Source: Mortierella sp. BCC40632 (Eukaryota; Mortierellomycota; Mortierellomycetes; Mortierellales; Mortierellaceae). Taken from it: a DNA stretch of 64,000 nucleotides. Shown here piece by piece: positions 26,079 to 36,618 of this stretch. The stretch spans positions 62,001 to 126,000 of the forward strand of contig WAEK01000012.1 of the NCBI GenBank assembly GCA_011634665.1, read 5' to 3'. The notes under the pieces are model-generated. The model had not been told where the DNA came from and searched no databases. It saw nothing but the letters and a program-made list of their open reading frames with translations. A program made the translations under genes and the position numbers. Each line of letters opens with the position of its first letter. Position 1 is the first letter of the stretch.

Positions 26079-28274
26079 TTAAACAGACTCGGAACGTTGG
26101 CGAGGAGACACAGATCGACCGCGGGGAGAGGGCGAGCCACCATTCTCATCAGGACGGTTGTCCTCTTCCTCCATTTCCAAATCCCCATCTCCGTCCCTTC
26201 GGCGTCCATTGCTGTCGTTGCTGTTGTTTTCCTTGCCCCTCCTTTGTGCTGGAGATCGAGATCGAGACTCACGTCGACCTCGCTCACGTCCACGCTCACG
26301 GCCTCGAGGCGACGATGATCTCTCACGACGATCCCGCTCACGGTCACGGTCACGTTCACGCTCACGATCGCGGTCAGCCTCACGACCAGCGCTCCTTTCT
26401 GGCGAACGAGAATCGTCCCTTGGACGACGGCTGCTCGAACCGCCTGGAGCGGGAGCCGCTGTGGACGAGGAGGGTGGAGTAGGAGATCGACGGCGAGGCG
26501 ATCGACGGCGAGGAGGAGACCGATCGCGTCGCGCGGAAGAAGTGGGTGGAGGTGGTGATCTAGAACGACCACGTCCTCCGTCGTATCTCCATGAAGAACG
26601 AGGGCTATTCTTTGCAAACTATTGGGTAGCCAACCGACAGGTACAAAAAGAGCTGCGTGAGAAAAATATAAAAGTGTATATCTATATGGATGCAGTGTAA
26701 AACTCAGGAATGGGTCATTCTGTTGACTAGCTTTCTCACAAACCTGAACTGTCAGTCGGTATCCATCAAATCGAAAGTCCTTCATCCTATTGTAAGCATC
26801 ACGAGCATCTCTGTCGTCCTCGTATTCAACAAAAGCGTATCTATTTAAAGAATTGCAGCATAAAATAAAATAAAAGTACAAGAGAAAGAGAGAAAGAGAT
26901 AAGGAGAGCGACGACAAATAACGTCCAAGAGATGAATCGCAGTTACATGACACGGCAAAAATGAATTGAGGCGAGTCCGGCCGGCGTTCAAGATTTTCGT
27001 GAGGCGAGAAGCATGCGGGTCCAATAGAGACAAGGCGCAGGAAACAAACAGCGCGATTTTTTCGTGATGATTGGCAAGACCAAGACCAGGATCAGGACCG
27101 GGACAACAAGCAGGAAAGACAGGCAATTGAGGCAGAGGATGAGGAGCGAGAAGACGGGTCAGAAGAAGGTCACCGTAGGGCTTTGGCAAAGGAGGTAGGG
27201 GAGGGGGGAAAGCCTCGCTTTTTCGATTTCGAGATCCAAAAAATAAAGCCGTTGCTCGCTCTCGTTCATCCGTATCGCTTCCGCTCTTGACTATGCTCTC
27301 GCTTCCGTCAGTAGCCTTTCGTTTCTCGTTTTTGTTTTTTGTCCGCCAGATTCGTCTGTCTGCTCAGGTTCTCTTCTTTTTCGGACTCTTATCGACGGGA
27401 AGAATAAAGGAAGGACAAGTCCTGTTCGACTTGATGGCTAGAGAGTGATGGAAGTGCCTTGTTCGAAGACCATCCTCTAGGAAAGACCTTCCTCCCTTTC
27501 CCTTTTTTTTTTTTTTTTTTTTTTTGTATTCCTCTCCTGTCCGTCCGTCCGTCCGGCTCAAGGTCCATTCGAGGCGATCACCGAATTCCTGAGAATGAGG
27601 TTCACCTATCCTCGCCGAGAGACACCGAGCCGACATCAGAAGACCAGATGAAAGGTCGCGTATCTATTCCTCAATAAACGTCCGAGCACCCTGTTTTTTT
27701 TTTTTTGTCTATTTCTTTGCTTCTCGCCGAGCTGGTGGTGTGATGGGGTTGACGCAAAGGGACGATTCGTCGTAAGTTGCTGTCGCGACACACACGAGGA
27801 TAATAAACAAATATCCAGTAATAAAAAATAAATAAGGAAAAATAAATAAAGAAAAACACAGACCAATCGGCCGACTTGAATAGGTACAGGCTTGATCTTC
27901 AGTCGTAGTACACCATGCATAACAGGGAGAGACTGGCCATGCTGAGGCGTCGGTAGGAGAAGAAGAAGAAAAGAAATAAAATAACAAGAAAAAAAGACGG
28001 CGCACCACCAAAAAAAAAAAAAAAAAAAAAAAAGAAAAGAAAACCACTTCCGCTGCCTACACAACAACACACGCCAAGCTCAAGTCGGATGGCGCCATAG
28101 AGCATCCCCCGTGTGTAGTCTGAGAGCACACTGGAGGCTGACAAAATGGATGAGAAAAGAAGCTCGACTCCTGAGTGAATGCTGAAGGCGACATGACGAT
28201 TCGACCCATAGATATTGACTCTGTTCCGATGAAGTGTTCCAGTGATAAAGTCTGCTGTAAAAGAAAAGGAAAGG

Positions 28275-28307
<33 letters not shown>

Positions 28308-28710
28308 GAAAAAGAAAAGAAAAGAAAAAGAAAAAGAGGACTTACGGCTTTGCAGAGCTGTTGCGCGGAGCAGGGATATCACAACGAACCAGTCGGCCGT
28401 ATCTAAACAGACGTACATTTGGGTTATCATACAGCCAGTTAGTTGCAGGGATGAGCGCGTGGTTAGAGCAGTCTCTTCATCTTCCCATCAGCACTACCAA
28501 GGAAGATGCATCTCACTGCACCATGGCAGAGAGAGAAAGAGAGTGAAAGAGAGAGAGAAAGAAAGAAAGAAAGAAAGAAAGCAAATGAGCTCATCTCGGC
28601 AACGACAGTGGTAGTAAAGCACGGGCATCTCACCTCTCAAACTCGTAGGCGAGGTCTCTGGCGCGGGTGCGATGGCTGAATCCGCCGACAAAAAGCGTGG
28701 TCCTGCTCAT
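26079..28710 (-). CDS. SR-family splicing factor (one RRM plus RS domain)
   Basis: Four exons from ATG at 28710: 28634-28710, 28346-28402, 26744-26840, 26079-26618. They total 771 nt, 256 residues. The RRM spans exons 1-3: RNP2 is LFVGGF near residue 6 and RNP1 is YAFVEYED, with the expected CDIPAPR loop between. It is followed by an RS domain (about residues 78-210) rich in RS, RD and RE pairs (SPPRRRSPRRRSP, DRERERDRDRERDRRERSSS), then an acidic tail (DLEMEEEDNRPDENG) and a short RS end. SR proteins bind exonic enhancers, recruit U1 and U2AF, and act in the nucleus under SR-kinase control. Exon 2 joins exon 3 as AKP-YAFVEYED, matching the uninterrupted RRM of homologues, so the 1505-nt intron between them (26841-28345) is real and far longer than others in the window. 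Confidence 0.9.
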
Positions 28711-29232
28711 GACGATCAAATCTGGCTGGCAATGGAGTTGAGTTGCTGGGGAAAGTTACAAAGGAAGAAAAAAGGAGAGAAGAGAGAAAGAAAGAGACAG
28801 ATAAAGGAAAATAGGCCGAGGGAGAAATAGGGGGGGAGAGAGGAAGAGAGAGACAGTGAAGGTGTGAGAGAGAGAGAAGAGAGGATGAGAAAGAGGCAGA
28901 GAGAGACAGAAAGGAGCGACTTGTTGTTTTGCAGCCATTAAACTACTCTTCTTTCTCACACACACACTCGCCCTGGGAGGCGGCATTTTTCCGTCTTATC
29001 CAGCAGCGGCAAATGCAGTGCCAGGTGCAATTGACTGTAATTGATGCAAGATATGAGATATGAGCGCGTCCGCCCCAGTTTGAGCTCATTCAACGCACAA
29101 AAGGACAAAAGGGGCTCTGACCCACTCCCGCGACAACGCTCCGCTCGCTGGACAAACAATTTTTTTTTTTTTTTTTCAGTTCTTTGTTATCCAGATAGTC
29201 CTATGTACAACAACTACGCGGCTCCTATCTAT
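28711..29232. other. Upstream region of the SR gene
   Basis: GA-rich sequence (28760-28915), a poly(T) of 18 (29159-29176), and the 3' flank of the next minus-strand gene. The pyrimidine-rich minus strand fits the TC-rich promoters seen elsewhere. No gene was seen. Confidence 0.6.
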
Positions 29233-30984
29233 TCAATCGCGCTTCTCTTTCTTGACCCAGTCCATCATCATCGTGCTTGTGATCTGAACCATCTCGTCTG
29301 TAGCCTTGCCTGCCTTCACCTTAAAGTCCTCGAACCACGGGCCCAGTGCCTGCACTTGCGCATGAATCTTCGGTCCAAGGGCAACAGACACAGCACTAAC
29401 TCTGGCTGCAAAGAGTGCTCCCAGCTGCTTCAATGCCTCGGCTACCTGAACAATATACTTCCAAGTAGGTCCAGCCATCACTTTCAGCCAAGGGCCACAG
29501 TGAACAGTCAGGAACGAAGAGATCTTGGTCGCATACGCGATGGCTGATGAAACTGTCGTGATCAGTCCAGGCTGGAGGACCTGTTGCCAGCACTGGATCG
29601 CGGGCAAAATAACCTTTTGATGCAATCCCTCCATAAATGGTCTTGCATTCTGGGCGACCGCGACCGAGATCCACACCGAAAGGCGCCAGAGCGGCGTAGC
29701 CATCTTTACAAACCGATCCACCAGCCAAGCTACAATTGGTCGAGCAAATTCGAGTGCTTTCTTCAAATCATCGTATGCATTCGGGATCACCTCAACGAAA
29801 AAGTATGAAACCCAGGTCCAACCCATCTGGAGTCCAAGTGTTGTGTAATGATATCCTCCAGTGGCAACTTTGGTAAGGATAGTCTCGATTAAGACTAGCC
29901 AGTTGATGCTCTCGATCTTGTCCAGAGCAAGCTTGCCCTTTTCTTGGATCTTGACTGACAATGCTTGGAAGCCTGCCAGCAATGAAGGATGAGAGCGAAC
30001 GATTCTCAGGGCCTCAGTCATAGCTGTGACGACAGGGATGACTACATGCGCAACAGTCTTGTTGAAGAGCCATGGCACGTAGGTCAAGAACAAAGCTCTG
30101 CCAGCCGCAGTAGCCAACTCGGTGATCTTTGTGCTTGTAGGGCGGAGCACGTGCTCCCAAAGCCAAATGGAAGCCTTGACGGTCAACTTCCAGAGATCAA
30201 CCGCGTCCTTGTAAAGTTCATTGAGGTAGATCTTTGCTGTTTGAGCAAATGTGTGGCCCACGACAGAGACTCTTGCCCATAGTCCATACGCGGGATTGTA
30301 AAGACACTCAACGGCGAACCAAGTTGCTGCCTCGACCATGGGCTTAGATGCGACCTCTAGGGATTGTTTAGCCTTTTGGAACGCAGCCATGAGCTGGACT
30401 TTAGACCATTGAAGGAGCTGTGCTATTGCCGGCAGGACAGTTGAATGAATGAATTGGCCTAGCTGGGCCACGGCAGGCGAGTGCCAAAGTTCGATAGCAC
30501 CTGTCCTCAGAGGCAATGCCACTTTAGTCCTAAAAAACTCGGGCCCTTCCTGAACCACCCACTGTCCTGCGACTTCGGTCTTGGCAAGGGTGTTGAGCCC
30601 AAGTTGCTCCAAAGCGAATAGGCCGTGGAAGAGCACTAGGCGGAGACCAGAGCATATGGCCTTTGCCAGCAAGTAGAAGACAGCAACCGGGACATATGGA
30701 ATCCACCGAACAGAGAATGACTCTGGTGAGGACTGGTCAGGCGACGGAGATTCGGGTAAAGCGCCGGGAGCTGATGTGGAAGTCGAGGGAGGTAATGATG
30801 TTGTGATGGTGGTGGATGGAACTGTGGAAGTGGTGTTGTTCTCTGCGGGTTTGGTGAGAGCATGGAGTCGCTCGGCTCGCCAAGCAGGGTACTCTTGCAT
30901 AATCCAGTAGATCAGAGCAAGCGTGGCAGTGATGAACAGCCAGTGGACTGGATTGGTTGGGATGTCGATGGATAGGAATTGCAT
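29233..30984 (-). CDS. Hypothetical hydrophobic/amphipathic protein, single exon
   Basis: A 583-residue uninterrupted frame from ATG at 30984 (MQFLSIDIPTN) to TAA at 29233. The family is not recognised. The N-terminus has a likely membrane anchor (about residues 16-32, WLFITATLALIYWIMQE) and a second hydrophobic segment after a Thr/Ser/Pro linker (about 103-125, IPYVPVAVFYLLAKAICSGL). The remaining roughly 450 residues form successive aromatic-rich amphipathic helices of similar style (for example VDLWKLTVKASIWLWEHV and LWRLSVWISVAVAQNARP), suggesting a repeated membrane- or lipid-surface-binding design. No catalytic motif was seen. The frame stays open upstream to 31302, but that stretch is low-complexity and the ATG at 30984 begins the well-formed protein. 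A role at a membrane or lipid droplet is speculation. Confidence 0.8.
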   Translation of the reverse strand: MQFLSIDIPTNPVHWLFITATLALIYWIMQEYPAWRAERLHALTKPAENNTTSTVPSTTITTSLPPSTSTSAPGALPESPSPDQSSPESFSVRWIPYVPVAVFYLLAKAICSGLRLVLFHGLFALEQLGLNTLAKTEVAGQWVVQEGPEFFRTKVALPLRTGAIELWHSPAVAQLGQFIHSTVLPAIAQLLQWSKVQLMAAFQKAKQSLEVASKPMVEAATWFAVECLYNPAYGLWARVSVVGHTFAQTAKIYLNELYKDAVDLWKLTVKASIWLWEHVLRPTSTKITELATAAGRALFLTYVPWLFNKTVAHVVIPVVTAMTEALRIVRSHPSLLAGFQALSVKIQEKGKLALDKIESINWLVLIETILTKVATGGYHYTTLGLQMGWTWVSYFFVEVIPNAYDDLKKALEFARPIVAWLVDRFVKMATPLWRLSVWISVAVAQNARPFMEGLHQKVILPAIQCWQQVLQPGLITTVSSAIAYATKISSFLTVHCGPWLKVMAGPTWKYIVQVAEALKQLGALFAARVSAVSVALGPKIHAQVQALGPWFEDFKVKAGKATDEMVQITSTMMMDWVKKEKRD

Positions 30985-32078
30985 GGTGTCGAAAGAATGG
31001 AGTATGTACAAAGGAAATGGAGAAGGGAGAAGAGAAGGGCTAGAGTAAGAAAAAGAAAAAGAGGAAGGGTATATGCAGAGATGGATGTGGGAGAACGAAC
31101 GCGAATGAATAGATGAATGGAGGAGAAGCAAGTCGATCGAGCGGACGACGGATCGAGCAACAAAGCAAAAAGCCGTCGGACAAAGCTGCTTCTTTTTTAA
31201 AGGCGCTGTGCTCCTCGAAGGTGCCAAGCCAGAGAGAGAAAGAGCGAGGGAGAGAGACTCAATCAGGCACTTTTGCTGCCTGGGCCGTGCACCACGTTGC
31301 AATTTTCTTCACTTCACATCACTCTCGTCTAGGAGAGCCATAAATGCTTGGCAATTTGCCCAGTGGGCCGAAACCCTTGGCGTGACTCGATCTGCTCTGC
31401 CACGTACTTAACCTCTATTCTTGAATCTCGACCCGACTCGGGAAAGGGAAAAAAAAAAAAAAGTATCCAAAAAAAACACCCCCACATTACTTCTCCTACC
31501 GTTTTCGGGAAGTCCCTTTGCTTTTGAACAACCGCCTGTGCTCTCATGGTGCCGTCCACAGGCCAGGCGAGGGGAAAGGCCCCGGTTGAGTTGCCCGCAG
31601 ATGTGTCATCGGGAGAGGAAGAGGATGTTGTGACAGAGAAACAGGAGGAGAGAATGAGAGAGAAGAGAGAGAAAGAGAAAGAGATAAGGAAGCAAGAGTG
31701 AAGAGAGCGGCAGAGGCGAAGACGGGAGAGAGCGGAGCGCCGAGATGGCACCTCTCAGGACAGAAGGAGGAGGAGGAGGAGGAGGACAAAGCCCAGCCAC
31801 CGCCATGTGGCCAAGCACATCCGCAATGGCTGGCTAGAAAAAAAATTTTCCTCTCACGGCCATCTCCGCCTAACCAGGCCTCTTTATTTTCCTACTCTTG
31901 CCCCGCACCTCTTCTTCTCTTTCTTTCTCCTCTTCTCCTTCTTTCTCCTCTTCTCCCTCTTCCACTTCCTCCCTACCTTCCCCCATCCTCGTGCTGTCCT
32001 GCCCGGCTGCCTCTCTACCGGGCTTTTGTTCCTTGCATCGACACCTGCTCGCCGGCTCGTCTCCCCCTGCTTCGCAAA
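30985..32078. other. Divergent promoter region, hypothetical protein and purine permease
   Basis: Shared upstream DNA of two head-to-head genes. It includes GA-rich tracts (31220-31250, 31640-31690), (GGA)n near 31766-31785 and a TC-rich block (31910-31985) before the permease ATG. Short overlapping frames on both strands follow these repeats and were not accepted. Confidence 0.6.
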
Positions 32079-34358
32079 ATGACTTCCGAGATCACCGCTG
32101 CCCCTGGCCCAACCCCTGTACCATCCTATGTGGTTCAGCCAGAGCCACAAGAAGATCTTTCCCACACAGCTGGAAGACTTCCTTCCCTTCACAGCATCTA
32201 TGAGACCCTGTTTACAAAGGATGGCTGGTTTGGCGATTATGACTACGGCTTCCTGTGCATGCCCACAATCCCATGCTTGAACAAAAATGCTCGCCAACCG
32301 CCCTTTTTCGGTCTCAAGACCAAGCTCCCAGTTCTGTTGGCCCTGGTCATGGGTAAGAGATCAATCAACATCGAGAATGGACTGTCACTTACTTGGTTTG
32401 CACCGGTCTTTTCGATGCAGATACTAATGAAGTAACTCTGTTTTCTCTTATTCTCTCTCACTTGCACCACCCAAACAGGATTCCAGCATGCGTTGGCTAT
32501 GATTGCAGGAGTGGTCACACCGGTTCTTATCATGTCAGGACCAGGAACAGGAAACATGAACCTCAACACTGAAACTCGCTCGTACATGCTTTCAGCATCG
32601 TTGATCTCCTCGGGCATCCTCTCGCTCGTCCAGATCACCCGCTTCAGAATTCTCAACACAAAGTACTACATCGGAACAGGACTCCTCTCTGTCGTCGGAA
32701 CAAGCTTTAACTTTGTGCCTACTTTTGAAGTAAGTACTTGCCTTCTTCCCCGCTCTCTTGTGGTTACTTAATTTGGAGTTGTATCACTTTGGCTCACCCC
32801 GACCCCCCGATCCAACTGTCTCACCCGTTCTATTCACCCTATCAATCGCCCTATTCGATTTCTGACTCCTTCCCTTTGGACAAACAATAATGAACTTGTC
32901 TCCACTAGGCAATGACCACTCGGATGTACATGAACGGCCAATGCCCAATGGGTCTCGCCCCCGACGGTGTCACTCCTGTCCAGCTGCCTTGTCCTCAAGC
33001 CTGGGGTGCGTTCTTGGGCACTTGCATGGTTTGCTCTTTGATTGAGATCCTTCTTGCCTTCTTGCCTCCAAAGGTCATGAAGAACCTCTTCCCACCCCTG
33101 GTAACAGGCGTCACTGTCTTTTTAATCGGAGCAAAGCTTATCGGAACTGGCTTGACTCAATGGGCAGGCGGCGCGGGACCTTGCAGTGCTATGCCCGCTG
33201 AAGGGTTCTTTTCTGTTTGTCCGAACATGGGTGCTCCTCATGCCGCTCCATGGGCATCACCTCAATGGATCGGACTTGGTTTCCTCGTGTTTATGACCAT
33301 CATGTTTGTCGAGTTCTTTGGATCCCCCTTTATGCGAAACGCTCAGGTTGTCATTGGTCTCGTTGTTGGATTGATTGTCTCTGCCGCCACTGGTTACACG
33401 GATTCTTCGACGCTGGATGATGCCCCCACGATCACCTTTTTGTGGGTCAAGAACTTTTCGACTTTTCCACTTTCGATCTATGCTCCTGCCATCATTCCTC
33501 TCTTAGTGACCTATGTTCTGACGATGGTCGAGGCCATTGGAGATGTCACAGCATCGTGCGAGGTGTCTCGACTTGCTGTCGAGGGACGAGAGTTTGAATC
33601 TCGTATTCAGGGAGGTGTCCTTGCAGATGGTCTCGGAGGATTCTTGTCTGCAGTCATGACCAACTCTCCCATGTCGGTCTTTGCACAGAACAATGGCATT
33701 ATTGCTTTGACTAGGTAAGAAGAATAAGAGTCTTGGATCTGTCTTGAAATGAGTACTAATATTTGATCCGCAATAAGAGCGTCTAGAAAAACAAACTGAT
33801 CCTGACTTTTTTTTACATAATAAAAAAAAAAAAAAAAATAGATGTGCCAACACGGCTGCAGGCTACATGTGCTGCATGTTCCTTATCCTGATGGGTGTCT
33901 TTTCCAAGTTTGGAACGCTTTTCTTGATGATCCCCGACTCTGTTCTTGGAGGCATGACCACCTTCTTGTTCGCCAACGTCGCCTCGTCAGGAATCCGTAT
34001 TCTTGCCTTCCTAAAGTGGAGTCGCCGTGACCGGTTTATTGTCTCTGCCGCCATTTCCCTTGGTCTGGGCGTTTCACTGATCCCGAATGCACTGACCCAC
34101 TTTGTTTCTTACAGTGGTTCCTCGCCAGTGGTTCAGGGTTTGGTTGATTCGGCCAATATCATTCTTTCGACAGGATTCTGTGTGGGCGCCATCATTGCCA
34201 TCATCTTGAATCAGCTCTTGCCAGAGGAAAAGCCCGAGGAGGAGAAGGAGGAGATTGCTGAGGGTGTTCGACAGGCAGATAGCAAACAAGCAGCCAAGAT
34301 TGCTGCCGAGATGGAGGAGGCAGCCAATGGCGACAAGGCTGACATGAAGCATCTCTAA
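32079..34358 (+). CDS. Uric acid/xanthine permease, NAT/NCS2 family (UapA-like)
   Basis: Exons: 32079-32352, 32479-32729, 32909-33714, 33842-34358. They total 1848 nt, 615 residues. The nucleobase-ascorbate transporter signature QNNGIIALTRCANTAAG lies at about residues 435-451, split by the last intron; it fits the Q-N-x-G-x(4)-T-R motif that shapes the substrate site. FQHALAMIAGVVTPVL is the conserved TM1 segment, and about a dozen further hydrophobic segments follow. The N-terminal cytoplasmic tail is 90 residues and the C-terminus is Glu/Lys-rich (PEEEKEEIAEG). Family members import uric acid and xanthine with protons across the plasma membrane for use as nitrogen source. Length and motif match fungal UapA/UapC. 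No metabolic cluster is visible around it. Confidence 0.93.
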
Positions 34359-35363
34359 AAAAACCAATACCCTTTTATGAAAGCACCAACACGAAACGAT
34401 CAGTAACCAAGGAATGTTTTATGTAAGGGCACGCTTATTGTCACGAGGCAAGGAAAGCTTGAGAGTAGAGGGCGGGAAAGAGAGTCCTCGCTTCTACGAG
34501 AGGGTTAGACTAAGATGGCGATGATCTGATGGTGGAAACTCATTTGCATATCGAGTTAACGGCAAGCTTGAGCTACTAGTATCTGGGCGCTCAATACAAC
34601 CATAGACTCTTTAATTTTTTTTAGAAATCTGGCGCTTTCTGAAGGCTAGATACCATGGATAGATAGAGATACCTTTGCATTTTTTTTAAATTAAAAAAAA
34701 AAAAAAAAAAAGAAATTTGAGAATATCCGGATGGTGTAAGCAATTGAAAATAGTCAGCAATTGACTAATACCACTACACCAGATTGCTTCAACTATGGGT
34801 GCTGACCAAAGTCTGACTGACCATAGCCTGGGAATGAGTGGCTAGCGAATTCATCTGCGTCTTAAGTTGTGGGCACGATGGTAGTGGAGCTTTCGCAACA
34901 AGAATGATTCTGGATAATACTGTGCGATAGTCTCGAAGGTGTCGTGGATTTATCCTTTGTATCGACCCGCTTCTCTGCCCCACATTCTAGCAGCCTCGTG
35001 GCCCTTCCTCTCTATGATGTAACAGGAAAATGCCATTGACAGAAAAAAGAATAAGATTATTGGTCCTTGCCCACAAATAAAGCACTATCTCACCGACTTG
35101 ACTTCTCACATTTTTACCATTGATAACATTCTGGTAAAGTCGCGCCTCCTTTGGTCTCCGATCAGACGTCTTGTTTACTCATCAGCTCCCTCTGTGTATC
35201 AACAAACTCCAGAGCCAAAACAATGACCATAGTGGACTGACGCGAAGCTCCCAGTCAATCGTCGGTTAGGGTCAAAGTAACACAAGGATCCCCTTTAAGT
35301 ATCATTAGAGGAAAATAGTAATAATAATAGCGCTTTTTTTTTAATATCAGTGATATTCTACAT
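34359..35363. other. Permease 3' UTR and intergenic DNA
   Basis: AT-rich spacer with poly(A) runs (34693-34711). No protein-like frame on either strand. Confidence 0.6.
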
Positions 35364-35879
35364 CTACATGCAAAATACAGCATTCCATTGCTGGGAGTGA
35401 AGCATGTGGCATCGCTCAAAGTCAAAACATGCTTCACACGATGGGTTCATGCTGCTACCCCAGCCAGTAGGCAAATCGCAATACAGTCCATAGCTAGTTC
35501 TTGCATTTGGTTGAGTCCAGAATTTTGCAATTGGCACTTTACCCTGTGGACACTGAGGGTTATTGTCGCTGTAATAGATCTTGGGAGGTTCTCCAACAGA
35601 TGCCCATACTCCAGATTTGCAAGAGAGTATAAGACCATTTATATCTCGACCGACTAGGCCATTCGGAGAACAATGTTGTCCCTCATTCGCCACACCTTGG
35701 ATCAGGACGAATTCATCCGTAGAGAGGCGACCGTTAGATTGCAATGTGCCATCGATAATTGCGTTGCCATTAATGTTGACTACAACAGGATTGTTCTCGT
35801 CGGGTGTCGTCATGCTCAGCTGGACTGGGAGAGCAATGATGGGAAACGCTAGAGCGAGGAATAAAAGAAGTGGAATCAT
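35364..35879 (-). CDS. Small secreted cysteine-rich protein with bacterial shufflon/PilV-like domain
   Basis: A 171-residue single-exon frame from ATG at 35879 to TAG at 35364. The N-terminus (MIPLLLFLALAFPIIALP) is a typical signal peptide. Residues about 50-92 read GRLSTDEFVLIQGVANEG and then CSPNGLVGRDINGLILSC, ending KSGVW. This is the pattern known from bacterial PilV/shufflon pilus-tip proteins (L-x-T-x-E-x-[IL]-x-[IL]-x-G-V-A-x-x-G-x-x-C-S-P-N-G-L-x-G-R-D, then LSC-x-x-G-x-W). Eight cysteines (70, 87, 110, 134, 148, 151, 157, 170) suggest disulfide bonding. The C-terminal part (IPxAKFWTQPNARTSYGLYC) is not recognised. A TATA-like box lies 63 nt upstream. No pilus or conjugation genes are nearby. 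Acquisition from bacteria is inferred from domain distribution known to me; no search was run. Confidence 0.75.
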   Translation of the reverse strand: MIPLLLFLALAFPIIALPVQLSMTTPDENNPVVVNINGNAIIDGTLQSNGRLSTDEFVLIQGVANEGQHCSPNGLVGRDINGLILSCKSGVWASVGEPPKIYYSDNNPQCPQGKVPIAKFWTQPNARTSYGLYCDLPTGWGSSMNPSCEACFDFERCHMLHSQQWNAVFCM

Positions 35880-35941
35880 GTCGAAGAATGAAAGAAGAGC
35901 GAATTGTGTCTATTGTAAAATTGGGTGCGTTTCGCCAACAT

Positions 35942-35948
35942 TTTTATA
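35942..35948 (-). promoter_or_regulatory. TATA-like box of the shufflon-like gene
   Basis: Minus-strand TATAAAA lies 63-69 nt before the ATG at 35879, a usual distance for a eukaryotic core promoter with a short leader. It suggests the gene can be transcribed as a fungal unit. Confidence 0.5.
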
Positions 35949-35979
35949 GTAAAAAGGAAAAAAAAAATCAATACCGACT

Positions 35980-36618
35980 TTGTATCTATGGCATACTCCA
36001 GCTTGTAATATTTGGCCCTGGTCCTCACCATGATTACTATTATGTTGTCTATTGGGGCTAGAAAATATAAGCGGAGATGGCGAAGGCGAGGGCGAAGATG
36101 AGGGCGAAGGCGAAGGCGATACGTTACACCATCTTGAAGGAGCTCTCTATCGGCTACAGTTTGAGTTTTCCTATGGAAAAGTTTAGCTACTCTGTCAAAA
36201 AACTCTTGCGCCGATTGGCTTGTAGCAGCCAAGTGTTCATGGCGATGTTGCTATTTGATCCTGACAAAAAAATGCAAGGACGAGGATGAGGGCGAAGCAA
36301 AGACGAGTGAAAAGTGTGGCGACAAAAAAGCTTACAAGAAAGGAAGATGGTGTTTGTCTATTGCATCAAGCTTTGTAAAAGGACTCTGGCAGGAGGGCTG
36401 TGGAGCAGCAAAGCCCCAGCAAAAAAAAAAATCATTCCAGCGAGCCATGTACATCCGATCCCTATCTTTTCCTCACCGTCTGCTCTTTCCTTTGCTATTA
36501 CTACGTCTATCCATATTGAAGTGTTCTTTTCAAGATGTATGAAGTCTTTACTTTTTAGGCTGAAATGTTTACTGACTCTGACCGGCCTACCTGGCCCAAA
36601 AGGGTAAAGATGCTGTCC
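35980..36618. other. Intergenic DNA with GGCGA(A/G) hexamer repeat
   Basis: A run of GGCGAA/GGCGAG/GATGAG units at 36077-36120 reads as an acidic Gly-Glu-Asp repeat (GEGEGEDEGEGEGD) in one frame, which continues THLEGALYRLQ-like for a short distance before stops. A similar phrase recurs at 36281-36300. It may be the remnant of a coding repeat; no complete gene was found. Confidence 0.35.

Noticed and set aside
26845..27189. Open frames on both strands inside the long SR-gene intron
   Set aside because: Both readings are low-complexity; kept only as part of the possible regulated-exon finding.
30985..31302. Upstream extension of the hydrophobic protein on the minus strand
   Set aside because: The frame is open but reads as Ser/Phe/Pro low-complexity sequence from CT-rich promoter DNA; ATG at 30984 starts the well-formed protein.
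35255..35275. TTAGGG-containing sequence
   Set aside because: A single copy only, not a telomeric array.
36077..36289. Basic Ala/Lys/Arg plus-strand frame over the GGCGAA repeat
   Set aside because: Repeat-derived; the acidic Gly-Glu frame is the more natural reading, and neither extends into a gene.
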